Shown piece after piece: positions 45,703 through 55,344 of a DNA stretch of 64,000 nt (the first letter of the stretch is position 1; every line of letters starts with the position of its first letter). The stretch is from Paracidovorax konjaci (GTDB lineage Bacteria > Pseudomonadota > Gammaproteobacteria > Burkholderiales > Burkholderiaceae_C). Position numbers and translations under genes: made by a program. The notes below the pieces were generated by a model, which saw only the letters and a program-made list of their open reading frames with translations, made no database searches and was not told the origin of the DNA. The stretch lies in contig NZ_FOMQ01000004.1 of NCBI RefSeq assembly GCF_900112675.1, positions 186,001 through 250,000 on the forward strand. The letters are read 5' to 3'.

Positions 45703-46116
45703 TCAGCTCTCGCCCGCGATCGATGCCATGAGCGCCGTCATCCGGGGATCTTCACCAATGGCACCCTGGACGGTAACCGTCAGGTGAGGGTGCTCGGCGC
45801 GCAATGCGTGCACCAGGAGCGGGAGGTCCTCACGCGCATGCTTGCCCGTCCCGAGGAACATGGGCACCACCGAGAGATGGTCGATCCCGGAGGCCGCCAA
45901 TTCGCGCACCACGGCCGGGAGATCCGGTTCGATCAGTTCCAGGTAGGCGCAGCGGACCTCGACATTCGGGTTCTGCAGCCGCATGCGCGTTTCCACGGCC
46001 TCGATCGGCGCACGCCAGAGTGGGTCCCGCGAACCGTGGGCAAACAGAACCACGCCGCGTCGCGCAGCGGCTGTGCCTGTCATCGACTTGGCTGGAGTCG
46101 TATCGGCGCCAACCAT
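45703..46116 (-). CDS. CbiX/SirB-like sirohydrochlorin chelatase-type protein
   Basis: A 137-residue single-domain class II chelatase-like protein. GVVLFAHGSRDPLWRAPIEA holds the metal His of CbiX/SirB, and VVPMFLGTGKHAREDLPLLV the second His motif. It would insert Fe or Co into sirohydrochlorin (siroheme/cobalamin). Its ATG lies 2 bp from the lptG stop, so it is expressed with the LPS export genes but functionally points toward the cysB gene downstream. An internal ATG 33 bp later is an alternative start. Confidence 0.78.
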   Translation of the reverse strand: MVGADTTPAKSMTGTAAARRGVVLFAHGSRDPLWRAPIEAVETRMRLQNPNVEVRCAYLELIEPDLPAVVRELAASGIDHLSVVPMFLGTGKHAREDLPLLVHALRAEHPHLTVTVQGAIGEDPRMTALMASIAGES

Positions 46117-46117
46117 C

Positions 46118-47221
46118 TCAACGCCTCAGGACCAGCCAGCCGAAGGCTGCCAGCGACAGTAGCGAATAGATGATGCCTGGCGCTGCAGCCGTGAGCCACG
46201 GCGACCAGTTCTGCAGATTGCCCGCGTACCCGAACACGTTGTTGAGCAGGAAGAAGCTGATACCTGCCATCACGCCGCCGAAGACATAGCCCGCAATGCC
46301 ACCAGAGCGAAAGTGCAGGTAGGCGAAGGGCAGCGAGAGCACCACCATCACCAGGCAACTCAGCGGGTAGAAGACCTTGCGCCAGAACTCGATTTCGTAC
46401 TTCTGCGCAGACTGCCCGTTCGACTCCAGATGCCGGATGTACTGGAACAGGTCGATGGTGGCCATCCGGTCCGGCTTCAGCAACGAGGCTGAAACCATGT
46501 CGCTGCTGATGTGGGTCGGCCAGTGGAAACTGGCTTCCTGAAGGCGCTCGACGCTCGCCTGTGCTTCACCACGGCGAAGAAAGACGCTGCGTTTGACCTC
46601 GCGCAACTCCCAGCCTTTCGCGCCAAATTCACCCGATGCTGCCTGGATGGTGGATGCCACGCGGCCGTCGCCGTCGAATTCGAAAATGCGCACATTGCGC
46701 ATGCCGCCATCCGGGCTCAACGCCCGCACGTTCACGGCCACGGAGTGCTCACCCTGGCGTTCCTTGAGCCACGCGCCGGTGGCGCCGGACGTCAACTGGC
46801 CGAGGTGCCGTGCCTTGACGAGCTGGGCAAGGCGGTCGGTTGCCGGGGCCATGTAGTCGCCCACCGCAAAGGTCAGCAGCACGAAGGCACAGCCGAGCAC
46901 CAGCAGCGTGCGCAACGCGCGCCAGGGGCCGAGGCCGCTGGTGCGCATGATGGTGAACTCCGAGCTTTGCGCAAACCTTGCCATCACGAAAATGGTGCCG
47001 ATGAGCACCGTGATCGGCAGGAGTTCGTACAGATGGCTCGGGATGCTGAGCGCGACGAACAGGAGTGCGTGCGACACCTGGTAGCCGTCCACGCCGGTGC
47101 GTCCGACCCAGCGCAATTCATCCACCATGTCGAAGAAGAAGAACAGTGCCAGGAACCCGAGCGTGACGAAGGCCACGGCCGCTATGGCCTCGCGATAGAT
47201 GAGCCTGCGGATGGTTTTCAT
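46118..47221 (-). CDS. lptG: LPS export ABC transporter permease LptG
   Basis: A 367-residue inner-membrane permease of the LptB2FG complex that extracts LPS from the membrane. MKTIRRLIYREAIAAVAFVT opens it. The first three helices precede a periplasmic beta-jellyroll (roughly residues 130-260), then three more helices end in FGWLVLRR. The ATG (47219-47221) overlaps the lptF stop (ATGA). Confidence 0.92.
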   Translation of the reverse strand: MKTIRRLIYREAIAAVAFVTLGFLALFFFFDMVDELRWVGRTGVDGYQVSHALLFVALSIPSHLYELLPITVLIGTIFVMARFAQSSEFTIMRTSGLGPWRALRTLLVLGCAFVLLTFAVGDYMAPATDRLAQLVKARHLGQLTSGATGAWLKERQGEHSVAVNVRALSPDGGMRNVRIFEFDGDGRVASTIQAASGEFGAKGWELREVKRSVFLRRGEAQASVERLQEASFHWPTHISSDMVSASLLKPDRMATIDLFQYIRHLESNGQSAQKYEIEFWRKVFYPLSCLVMVVLSLPFAYLHFRSGGIAGYVFGGVMAGISFFLLNNVFGYAGNLQNWSPWLTAAAPGIIYSLLSLAAFGWLVLRR

Positions 47222-48315
47222 GCCCGTGCCCTCGTGCGCTGCCACAGCATCTGCGGCGACCACCGGTTGTGCCGGGCGGCCAGCAGCAGCAGGCCCAGCA
47301 CCAGCGTGCCGCCATGCAGCAGCAGCATGAAGGTCCCAAGGCCCAGGCGGCCCGAACCCACCCAGCTCTGTCCGAGCGTCATGAGGTTGTAGTAGACGAC
47401 GAACGAAAACAGTGCGAATACCAGGCTCGTACTGCGCGCGGCCCGCGGATTGGCGCTGGCTACGGCCAGGCCCATGATGACGAAATTCAATGCGGCGAAT
47501 GCAAGGCCGAATCGCCAGCCGATCTCCGCACGGAAGGCAGGATCGCTGGAGGCGAACAGTTCCCGCGTGGAGCGGGTCTTGACTGCCACGTCATCGGAGG
47601 GCCCAAGCCCCGCGGAGCCGACGCGTGTACCGTACTCGGAGAATTCGCTGACTTTGAGCCCGGGCTTGTCCACGGTGGTTTCCAGCCGCTGGCCGTCGCT
47701 CAGCAGGGCCATGCGCTGCTCGCCCTGGGTTTCCAGCCTTGCGCTGCGGGCGGAGGTGACGATCTCGCGGCCCCGTTCCGTGGACGCGATGAACACGTTG
47801 GTGGCCTGCTGCTGGTCGGGTGTTTCCCGGTCGATGAAGAACACGCGGCTGCCGTTGGCCGATTCCTGGAATTCGCCTGGCGCGATGCGGTCAACGTCGC
47901 CGCGCTGCTCGTACTGCACCTTGAGTTGCTGGATCTGCTGATTGGCCCAGGGCCAGATCAGCAGTGCGAGCGTGGCGATGGCCAGCATCACCGGCCAGGC
48001 GAACCGCAGCAGCGGCGCCAGCAGATGAAGCATTCCGCGCCCGCTCGCGAACCAGATGACCATCTCGCTGTCGCGGTACATGCGCGACAGCGTGCCGACC
48101 ACGGCGACGAACAGGCTCAGGGTGAGGATGGTCGGCAGCTGGCCGAGCACGGTGAAGCCCATGACGAGCATCACGTCCGACGGATTGACACTGCCGCGCG
48201 ATGCCTGGCCAAGCGTGCGGATCAGCATCATGGTCATGACCACGGTGACCAGTACCACCAGGGTCGCGCCGAAGCTGCGCGCCAGCTCCTTGCGAATGGA
48301 TGAATCGAATAACAT
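47218..48315 (-). CDS. lptF: LPS export ABC transporter permease LptF
   Basis: A 365-residue partner of LptG. MLFDSSIRKELARSFGATLV and RMYRDSEMVIWFASGRGMLH are conserved LptF segments. Six helices flank a periplasmic jellyroll. Divergent from pepA with only 23 bp between start codons, so the two promoters overlap or lie within neighbouring coding sequence. Confidence 0.92.
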   Translation of the reverse strand: MLFDSSIRKELARSFGATLVVLVTVVMTMMLIRTLGQASRGSVNPSDVMLVMGFTVLGQLPTILTLSLFVAVVGTLSRMYRDSEMVIWFASGRGMLHLLAPLLRFAWPVMLAIATLALLIWPWANQQIQQLKVQYEQRGDVDRIAPGEFQESANGSRVFFIDRETPDQQQATNVFIASTERGREIVTSARSARLETQGEQRMALLSDGQRLETTVDKPGLKVSEFSEYGTRVGSAGLGPSDDVAVKTRSTRELFASSDPAFRAEIGWRFGLAFAALNFVIMGLAVASANPRAARSTSLVFALFSFVVYYNLMTLGQSWVGSGRLGLGTFMLLLHGGTLVLGLLLLAARHNRWSPQMLWQRTRARA

Positions 48316-48338
48316 TGGCTCGAAGGAAAACGCCGATT

Positions 48339-49856
48339 ATGAACTTCGATCTGAAGACCCTGGGCCTGGCGGCCGCCACCACCGAGAAATGCGATCTGCT
48401 CGCCGTGCTGGTACCCGATGGCTTCAAACCCTCGGGCGATGCCCTCTCTGCCATCGTGACCCATGCCACTCGCCAGGGGGACTTCGAGTCCAAGCCAGGC
48501 AAGAGCCTGTCGCTCTACCAGGCCCCCGCCGTGGCGGCGCGCCGCGTGGTGCTGTTGGGCGCGGGCGATGGCAGTCCGCGGGCGGTCCGGCAGGCGCTGC
48601 TGGGCGCCGCGGCGATATGGAAAGCCCCGCAGGTCAAACGGGCCACCGTGTGCCTGAGCGCGCTGGCGGATGCAGATGCGGCCGCTTGTACCGCCGTGCA
48701 GGCCGTGTCGGAGGCCAGTTATCTGTACACGGCAACCAAGTCCAAGACCGAGCCGCGCGCGCTGTCGCGCGTGGTGATCGGTGTGCAAGATGCCGCTGCG
48801 GCGAAGGCGGGCTTCGCCCGAGGCGTGGCACTGGCCCTGGGTATCGAATATGCCCGCGAATGGGCCAATCGCCCTGGCAACCACGCGACGCCCACGCTGC
48901 TGGCGGGTGCGGCCAAGGCGCTGGCCAAGCATGCGTCCATACAGGTCAAGGTCCATGGGCCGGCCGAAGTGGCCAAGCTGGGAATGGGCGCGTTTCTCGC
49001 GGTCGCGAAGGGGTCCGAGGAGCCTTTGCGGTTCATCGAACTGCGGTACCAGGGCGCGGGCCGCGCCGACGCTCCCGTGGCGCTGATCGGCAAGGGGATC
49101 ACGTTCGATACCGGTGGCATCTCCATCAAGCCGGCGGCCGAAATGGACGAGATGAAGTTCGACATGGGAGGCGCCGCCAGCGTGCTGGGCGTGTTCCGTG
49201 CCCTGGCCGAACTCAAGCCGGCGATCAATGTCGTGGGCCTCATCCCCGCCTGCGAGAACATGCCCGACGGCCGTGCCGTGAAGCCTGGCGACGTGGTGAC
49301 GAGCCTGAGCGGCCAGACCATCGAAGTGCTCAACACCGATGCGGAAGGCCGTCTGGTGCTGTGCGATGCGCTGGCCTACGCTGCGCGCTTCAAGCCCGTG
49401 GCGATGGTGGACATCGCCACGCTGACCGGCGCTTGTGTCGTGGCGCTTGGCGGCGTTCGCAGCGGCCTTTTCGCCAACGATGAGGCCTTGGCCGGCCGCC
49501 TGCAGGCTGCTGGCGAATCGGCGCTGGATCCATGCTGGCGCATGCCGCTGGACGACGAATACGCCGATGGGCTCAAGAGCCACTTCGCCGACATGGGCAA
49601 CGTCGGAGGCCGGGCAGGGGGCGCGATCACCGCGGCCAAGTTCCTTCAGAAATTCGTTGGCGACCAGCCCTGGGCCCACCTGGACATTGCAGGCACGGCC
49701 TGGAAGGGCGGAGCGGCCAAGGGCGCAACGGGTCGGCCGGTGGGGCTGCTCGTGCAGTTCCTGCTCGACTCCATCCCTGCGGCGCCAGCGGTTCGTGCCC
49801 GCCCGGGTCGCGCGGCTGCGGACGCCAAACCCCGGCGCGTGCAGCGTGCGGCCTGA
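48339..49856 (+). CDS. pepA: Leucyl aminopeptidase PepA
   Basis: A 505-residue cytosolic M17 metallopeptidase releasing N-terminal residues. Metal-ligand motifs LIGKGITFDTGGISIKP and NTDAEGRLVLCDALAYAA are intact. The N-terminal domain (about 1-170) is the oligomerisation/DNA-binding part found in PepA proteins. The last ~25 residues are an Arg/Ala/Pro-rich extension. Followed by holC, the standard proteobacterial order. Confidence 0.94.
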   Translation: MNFDLKTLGLAAATTEKCDLLAVLVPDGFKPSGDALSAIVTHATRQGDFESKPGKSLSLYQAPAVAARRVVLLGAGDGSPRAVRQALLGAAAIWKAPQVKRATVCLSALADADAAACTAVQAVSEASYLYTATKSKTEPRALSRVVIGVQDAAAAKAGFARGVALALGIEYAREWANRPGNHATPTLLAGAAKALAKHASIQVKVHGPAEVAKLGMGAFLAVAKGSEEPLRFIELRYQGAGRADAPVALIGKGITFDTGGISIKPAAEMDEMKFDMGGAASVLGVFRALAELKPAINVVGLIPACENMPDGRAVKPGDVVTSLSGQTIEVLNTDAEGRLVLCDALAYAARFKPVAMVDIATLTGACVVALGGVRSGLFANDEALAGRLQAAGESALDPCWRMPLDDEYADGLKSHFADMGNVGGRAGGAITAAKFLQKFVGDQPWAHLDIAGTAWKGGAAKGATGRPVGLLVQFLLDSIPAAPAVRARPGRAAADAKPRRVQRAA

Positions 49857-49895
49857 CGCTCGGGCAGTGCTCTTCTCGATGGCCCGCTCCATGGC

Positions 49896-50330
49896 ATGAC
49901 CGAGATCGCCTTCCATTTCAACGCGCCGGACAAGCTGGCCTACGCTTGCCGGTTCGCGCGCAAGGCACTGCGCAACGAAGCGTCATTGGTGATCACCGCT
50001 CCCGCGGCGGTCCTCGACGCACTCGATCGCGCGCTCTGGGCGATGGGGCCCCAGGACTTCGTGGCCCATTGCCGCCAGGAGGACGACGCGGAGCTGCGCG
50101 ACGCGTCGCCCGTGGTCCTGGCGCAGGACCCCAGGGCCGCAGGCTCCGCCGACGTGCTGCTGAACCTGGGTGCGGCAGTGCCTGCAGGTTTCGAGCGCTT
50201 CGCTCGGCTGGTGGAAGTGGTGAGCTCCGAAGACGAAGCCGATCGGGCGGGTGCTCGCGATCGGTGGCGGCACTACACGCAGCGAGGCTACGCCATCGTT
50301 CGGCACGACCTCGTGCTGAAGGGAGGGTGA
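49896..50330 (+). CDS. holC: DNA polymerase III chi subunit
   Basis: A 144-residue HolC protein (MTEIAFHFNAPDKLAYACRF; DALDRALWAMGPQDFVAHCR) that binds HolD (psi) and SSB in the clamp-loader complex. Starts 39 bp after pepA, the usual neighbour. The next gene starts at its stop. Confidence 0.9.
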   Translation: MTEIAFHFNAPDKLAYACRFARKALRNEASLVITAPAAVLDALDRALWAMGPQDFVAHCRQEDDAELRDASPVVLAQDPRAAGSADVLLNLGAAVPAGFERFARLVEVVSSEDEADRAGARDRWRHYTQRGYAIVRHDLVLKGG

Positions 50331-50338
50331 CCGTGGCG

Positions 50339-50800
50339 ATGCAACCTCCCAAGGCGCCTCCCAGATTTGTGCCGACGCTCACCGATGTGGTGCAGATTCC
50401 TGTGGGAGCCGAGGCGGCAGCCGCGGCGGCCGCCCCCGATCGGGTCGTAACGCCGGCGGCTGCGCCCCTGCCCGTGCCACCGCCTGTGCAGGCAGCGCCC
50501 TTGTTGCATGCTTCCGGCGGAGCATCGGGCGCCCCGCAGCCCTTGCCTCCTGCTCCAGTACCGGTACCGGCACCCGCCGATTTCTCGGGCATCGAAGAAG
50601 TCGTTATCCACCGCATCATCCAGCGCGTGGATGTGGTGCTCGACCAGCGCCTGCGAGAGGCCATCGCCACCGTGGTGCAGGAGCAGACACGTTCCATGGT
50701 GCCGCGGCTGCGCGAAGAGGTGGAATCCGTCGTGCGCCATGCGGTGTATGAAGCGGTGGCCGAAGAGCTGGCGACGTTGCCCGGCAGTGCTCCGCGCTGA
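50339..50800 (+). CDS. Small Ala/Pro-rich protein downstream of holC (unknown function)
   Basis: 153 residues if the ATG at 50339 is used (GTGs at 50327 or 50333 are alternatives). The first half is Ala/Pro/Val-rich and probably disordered. The C-terminal half (about residues 85-150; EEVVIHRIIQRVDVVLDQRL and SMVPRLREEVESVVRHAVYE) is a predicted amphipathic helical bundle. This organisation is that of the DUF2486 proteins that follow holC in Burkholderiales. Function is not known. GGGAGGG at the holC stop acts as its ribosome site. Confidence 0.7.
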   Translation: MQPPKAPPRFVPTLTDVVQIPVGAEAAAAAAAPDRVVTPAAAPLPVPPPVQAAPLLHASGGASGAPQPLPPAPVPVPAPADFSGIEEVVIHRIIQRVDVVLDQRLREAIATVVQEQTRSMVPRLREEVESVVRHAVYEAVAEELATLPGSAPR

Positions 50801-50946
50801 AGGTTTCGCGGGGCTACAGGGTATTCCCCTGTGGTTTTCGATCACATGTACTCGCAACTCCCGGTGTCCTGGCCCGCAAATTGCGATATGTTTCCGGCGC
50901 TGAGGGAAAAGAAGGTACTCAGCGATCACCCTTATTGGAGATTCAT

Positions 50947-52077
50947 ATGCAATTGAAGTTGAAACTGACCGTGGTTGCCGCTATCGCGGCTGTTGCCGGT
51001 GTCGCCTCTGCACAAGAACAGGTGGTGAAGATCGGCCACGTGGGACCGGTTTCTGGCCCCCAGGCTCACTACGGCAAGGACAACGAAAATGGTGCGCGCA
51101 TGGCCATCGAGGAGTTGAATGCCCAAGGGGTCACGATCGCCGGCAAGAAGATCAAGTTCGAACTGCAGGCCGAAGACGATGCCGCCGATCCCAAGCAGGG
51201 CACGGCTGCTGCGCAGAAGCTGTGCGACGCCAAGGTCGCCGGCGTGGTGGGCCACCTGAACTCCGGCACCACGATCCCCGCATCGAAGGTGTACAACGAC
51301 TGCGGCATCCCGCACGTCACCGGTGCCGCCACCAACCCCAACCTGACCAAGCCCGGCTACAAGACGACGTTCCGCATCATCGCGAACGACAACGCGCTGG
51401 GTGCGGGCCTGGCGGCCTATGCGTCCGACACGCTGAAGCTCAAGTCCGTCGCCATCATCGACGACCGTACGGCTTATGGCCAGGGCGTGGCCGACGTCTT
51501 CAAGAAGACGGCTGCCACGAAGGGCATCAAGGTGGTGGACGAGCAGTTCACGACCGACAAGGCCACCGACTTCATGGCCATCCTGACGTCGATCAAGTCC
51601 AAGAACCCTGACGCCATCTTCTTCGGCGGCATGGATCCTCAGGCCGGCCCGATGCTGCGCCAGATGGAACAGCTCGGCCTGTCCAACGTGAAGTATTTCG
51701 GTGGCGACGGCATCTGTACCGCCGAAGTGGCCAAGCTGGCTGCCGGTGCCAAGACGCTGGCCAACGTGGTCTGCGCCGAAGGCCGCGCCTCGCTGGCCAA
51801 GATGCCCGGCGGCACGGCCTGGAGAGCCAAGTACGACGCCAAGTACCCCGGCCAGTTCCAGGTGTACAGCCCCTACACCTACGACGCCACCATGCTGCTG
51901 GTCGATGCCATGAAGCGTGCCAATTCGTGGGATCCCAAGGTGTACATCCCCGAGCTGCAGAAGTCCAACTACAAGGGCGTGACGGCCAACATCGCCTTTG
52001 AATCCAATGGCGAACTGAAGAACCCCGCCATCACCCTGTACGTGTACAAGGACGGCAAGAAGACGCCTCTGAACTGA
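50947..52077 (+). CDS. Branched-chain amino acid ABC binding protein
   Basis: A 376-residue LivJ/LivK-type receptor. Signal peptide MQLKLKLTVVAAIAAVAGVA-SA precedes QEQVVKIGHVGPVSGPQAHY. The mature domains carry SKVYNDCGIPHVTGAATNPN and YDATMLLVDAMKRANSWDP. It is monocistronic: a GGAG site precedes the ATG and a strong terminator follows 23 bp after the stop, without permease genes. It likely supplies ligand to a liv transporter encoded elsewhere and may be highly expressed. Confidence 0.9.
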   Translation: MQLKLKLTVVAAIAAVAGVASAQEQVVKIGHVGPVSGPQAHYGKDNENGARMAIEELNAQGVTIAGKKIKFELQAEDDAADPKQGTAAAQKLCDAKVAGVVGHLNSGTTIPASKVYNDCGIPHVTGAATNPNLTKPGYKTTFRIIANDNALGAGLAAYASDTLKLKSVAIIDDRTAYGQGVADVFKKTAATKGIKVVDEQFTTDKATDFMAILTSIKSKNPDAIFFGGMDPQAGPMLRQMEQLGLSNVKYFGGDGICTAEVAKLAAGAKTLANVVCAEGRASLAKMPGGTAWRAKYDAKYPGQFQVYSPYTYDATMLLVDAMKRANSWDPKVYIPELQKSNYKGVTANIAFESNGELKNPAITLYVYKDGKKTPLN

Positions 52078-52096
52078 GATCGTCTCTTCCTGAACC

Positions 52097-52126
52097 AAAA
52101 GGCCTCCGCATGCGGAGGCCTTTTTT
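52097..52126 (+). terminator. Strong intrinsic terminator after the binding-protein gene
   Basis: Perfect palindrome GGCCTCCGCATGCGGAGGCC (52101-52120) flanked by AAAA upstream and six Ts downstream, forming a textbook hairpin-T-run that can also work on the minus strand. Confidence 0.9.
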
Positions 52127-52189
52127 CATGGATGGCGAACAACGACGAAGGACGGTCGCTCCACCGCAAAACTGGCGGCGATGCGCCGT

Positions 52190-53197
52190 TCAGCGGCGCA
52201 CCTGCAGCGCCCCGGGATTGACGATGTTCGTCGGCGTTCCGCGGATGTAGTTCACCACGTTGTCGAAGGCGGCCCCGAAGTACAGCTCGTAGCTGTCCTG
52301 TTCCACGTAGCCGATGTGCGGCGTGCAGATGCAGTTCTCCAGCCGCAGCAGCGCGTGCCCCTGGAGGATGGGCTCGCTTTCGAAGACATCCACCGCCGCC
52401 ATGCCGGGACGTCCGCGGTTCAGCGCCGCAATCAGCGCGTCGGGTTCGATGAGTTCGGCACGCGAGGTGTTCACCAGCAGCGCGTTGGGCTTCATGGTGG
52501 AGAGGTCTTCCAGCCGCACGATCCCGCGGGTCTCGTCATTCAAGCGCAGGTGGAGCGAGACCACGTCGCACTGCGAGAAGAATTCTTCTCGCGTGGTGGC
52601 AACCTGCAGGCCGTCGCCAAGCGCCTGCGCGCGCGAGGCTTCCCGGCCCCACACGCGCACATTCATGCCGAAGGCCCGGCCGTAGCCCGCGACGATCTGG
52701 CCGATCCGCCCATAGCCCCAGATGCCGAGCGTCTTGCCGCGCAGCACGGTGCCGACCCCGAAATTCGGCGGCATCGATGCGGAGCGCAGCCCCGACTGCT
52801 GCCAGGCACCGTGCTTCAGGTTGGCGATGTACTGCGGCAGGCGCCGCATGGCCGCCATGATGAGGGCCCAGGTGAGTTCTGCCGGGGCCACGGGCGAGCC
52901 CACGCCCTCGGCCACCGCGATGCCGCGCTCGGTGCAGGCCGCCACGTCCACGTGGGGGCCCACCTTGCCGGTCTGCGCGATCATTTTGAGCCGGGGGAGC
53001 TTTTCGACGAGCTGGCGCGTGAGCTGGGTGCGCTCGCGGATGAGCACGATGATGTCGGCGTCCTTGAGCCGGACCGACAGCTGGCCCAGGCCTTTGACCG
53101 TGTTCGTGTAGACCTTGGCGGAATAGGGATCGAGCCGCGCGGCGCAATGGAGCTTGCGCACGGCGTCCTGGTAGTCGTCGAGGATGACAATGTTCAT
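52190..53197 (-). CDS. D-isomer-specific 2-hydroxyacid dehydrogenase
   Basis: A 335-residue NAD-dependent oxidoreductase. LGIWGYGRIGQIVAGYGRAF is the Rossmann motif. The catalytic triad is spread over Arg in VNTSRAELIEP, Glu in VFESEPILQG and His in CTPHIGYVEQ. Substrates of the family include phosphoglycerate, glycerate, lactate and hydroxypyruvate; the sequence does not point to serA. The ATG is at 53195-53197; a longer frame upstream is GC-rich noise. Confidence 0.85.
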   Translation of the reverse strand: MNIVILDDYQDAVRKLHCAARLDPYSAKVYTNTVKGLGQLSVRLKDADIIVLIRERTQLTRQLVEKLPRLKMIAQTGKVGPHVDVAACTERGIAVAEGVGSPVAPAELTWALIMAAMRRLPQYIANLKHGAWQQSGLRSASMPPNFGVGTVLRGKTLGIWGYGRIGQIVAGYGRAFGMNVRVWGREASRAQALGDGLQVATTREEFFSQCDVVSLHLRLNDETRGIVRLEDLSTMKPNALLVNTSRAELIEPDALIAALNRGRPGMAAVDVFESEPILQGHALLRLENCICTPHIGYVEQDSYELYFGAAFDNVVNYIRGTPTNIVNPGALQVRR

Positions 53198-53601
53198 GGA
53201 ATCCAGGGCCGCAGTCCGCACCGCGTGCGCATGCATCGGGTGGGGCCTGCGATAAAAGCGATGAGTGTGCAAGGGCGTGCGCTGCGCCGTCCGGTCGTGC
53301 GGATGGCGGTGGGCGCACGCAGGCGGAGCCGCCATTGTCGTTCATGGTGGAGCCGCATGGCGCCACGGTCAGCGTGGAAACGGGCTGACGGGGACATGCC
53401 GTTACAAAAACGCCGTGCTTCGATACCGGGTGCCTGCAGCCAGGGCGCTCCTGGGGCCGGCGTGGATGCGGTGGCGGCGCCGGGGCCCGCGCGGCGTCGC
53501 GTGGGCGACCGGCGATTGGGGCCATCCCCAATACGGGTGCGCCGCACGCGCCGCAGGATGTGCGTTTCGCACCGTTCCGCGGAACTCCGCCGCAATCTCC
53601 C
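53198..53601. other. 404-bp divergent intergenic region with an 18-bp palindrome
   Basis: No convincing gene was found. Promoters for both the hydroxyacid dehydrogenase (-) and acyl-CoA synthetase (+) should lie here. One notable element is an inverted repeat ATTGGGG / CCCCAAT with a CCAT centre at 53515-53532, a plausible operator 70 bp before the synthetase start. Confidence 0.45.
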
Positions 53602-55293
53602 ATGCCTGCACACCACGCCCATTGGCCCCGGCGCCTGCCGCACTCCCTCACACCTCCGGCGACCTCGCTCTGGAACAACCTGGCCGTCAGTGCCCAGCGT
53701 TATCCGCACAAGCCGGCGGTCGTGTTCTTCGGCGAGGTGCTGACCTACCGCGCGCTCGCCGAGGCCGCAGAGCGGCTGGCGGGCCGCCTGCATGCGCTGG
53801 GCGTGCGCAAGGGCGACCGCGTGCTGCTGTGCATGCAGAACTGCCCGCAGCTCGTGATCGCGCATTTCGCCATCCTGCGGGCCAACGCGGTGGTGGTGCC
53901 GGTCAATCCGATGAACCGGGCCGAAAAGCTCAAGCACTACATCACCGACCCCGATGCGCGGGTGGCGATCACGACGGCCGACCTCGCGCCCGAACTGGCC
54001 TCGGCCAGCAATGCCCTGCCGCCTGCGCAGCGCCTGGCGCACCTCGTGGCCTCGCAGTTCGCCGACGCCTTCGATCCGCAGGCGCCGGAGGCCCGCGCCA
54101 TGCCGGCCGCGTGGCAGGACTGGCTTTGCACCGAGCGTGCGCTGCCCGTGCTGGACGGCGGCGAGGTGCATTCCTGGCGCAGCGCGCTCGGCGGCGAACC
54201 GACGCCGCCCGCGCTCGACGTGGGGCCCGAGGACCTGGCCGTGCTGCCCTACACGAGCGGCACCACCGGCTTGCCCAAGGGATGCATGCACCCGCACCGC
54301 AGCGTCATGCACAACGCCGTCGCCAGCAGCCTCTGGGGTACCGCCACGTCCGAAAGCGTGACCCTGGCGGTGGTGCCGATGTTCCACATCACCGGCATGG
54401 TGAGCATGATGCATTCGTCGATCTATGCGGGCGCCACGCTGGTCATGATGCCGCGCTGGGACCGCGATCTGGCTGGCCGCCTGATCTCCCAGTACCGCGT
54501 CACCAACTGGACCAACATTCCCACGATGGTGATCGACCTGCTCGCGAGCCCGCACTTCGGCGAGTACGACCTCTCCAGCCTGGTCTATATCGGCGGGGGC
54601 GGGGCGGCCATGCCGCAGGCGGTAGCCCAGCGGCTGCTGGAACAGTTCGGCCTGCGCTACACCGAGGGGTACGGCCTCACCGAGACGGCCGCGCCCTCGC
54701 ATACCAACCCGCCGGACCGGCCCAAGCAGCAGTGCCTGGGCGTGCCGTTCATCAGCACCGAATCCCGTGTGATCGACCCGGACACGCTGCAGGAGGTGCC
54801 GGTGGGCGAGCAGGGCGAGATCGTGATCCATGGCCCGGGCGTGTTCAGTGGCTACTGGAAGCTGCCCAACCCGTCGGCGCATGCCTTCATCGAGCTGGAC
54901 GGCAAGCGCTTCTTTCGCTCCGGTGATCTGGGGCGCATGGACGAGGAGGGCTATTTCTTCCTCACCGACCGCCTCAAGCGCATGATCAACGCGAGCGGCT
55001 TCAAGGTCTGGCCGGCCGAGGTCGAGGCGCTCATGTTCCGCCACCCAGCCATCCAGGAGGCCTGCGTGATCGCCGCGCGCGACAGCTACCGCGGGGAAAC
55101 CGTGAAGGCCGTCGTGGTGCTGCGGCCTGCGGAGCGCGGCCACGTGTCGGAGGAGGACATCATCGCGTGGTGCCGGGAGAACATGGCCGTGTACAAAGCA
55201 CCGCGGGTGGTGCAGTTCGCGCAGGCGCTGCCCAAGAGCGGCAGCGGCAAGGTGATGTGGCGCCAGCTGCAGGAGGCCGAGCCCGCCGCCTGA
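53602..55293 (+). CDS. AMP-forming acyl-CoA synthetase (long-chain/medium-chain type)
   Basis: A 563-residue ANL ligase. AVLPYTSGTTGLPKGCMHPH is the AMP-binding loop, GYGLTETAAPSHTNPP the adenine pocket, and SGSGKVMWRQLQE near the end carries the C-terminal lysine. It resembles the long-chain fatty acid-CoA ligases but gives no clear chain-length marker. No beta-oxidation partners are adjacent. Confidence 0.85.
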   Translation: MPAHHAHWPRRLPHSLTPPATSLWNNLAVSAQRYPHKPAVVFFGEVLTYRALAEAAERLAGRLHALGVRKGDRVLLCMQNCPQLVIAHFAILRANAVVVPVNPMNRAEKLKHYITDPDARVAITTADLAPELASASNALPPAQRLAHLVASQFADAFDPQAPEARAMPAAWQDWLCTERALPVLDGGEVHSWRSALGGEPTPPALDVGPEDLAVLPYTSGTTGLPKGCMHPHRSVMHNAVASSLWGTATSESVTLAVVPMFHITGMVSMMHSSIYAGATLVMMPRWDRDLAGRLISQYRVTNWTNIPTMVIDLLASPHFGEYDLSSLVYIGGGGAAMPQAVAQRLLEQFGLRYTEGYGLTETAAPSHTNPPDRPKQQCLGVPFISTESRVIDPDTLQEVPVGEQGEIVIHGPGVFSGYWKLPNPSAHAFIELDGKRFFRSGDLGRMDEEGYFFLTDRLKRMINASGFKVWPAEVEALMFRHPAIQEACVIAARDSYRGETVKAVVVLRPAERGHVSEEDIIAWCRENMAVYKAPRVVQFAQALPKSGSGKVMWRQLQEAEPAA

Positions 55294-55344
55294 TCCACGC
55301 CGCTGCGCGCTGGCGCAGGAGGGCTGTCACCGGGCCGCACCGTG

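Noticed and set aside
53194-55143. ~650-codon minus-strand frame opposite the acyl-CoA synthetase
   Set aside because: Antisense shadow of a gene with intact AMP-binding motifs.
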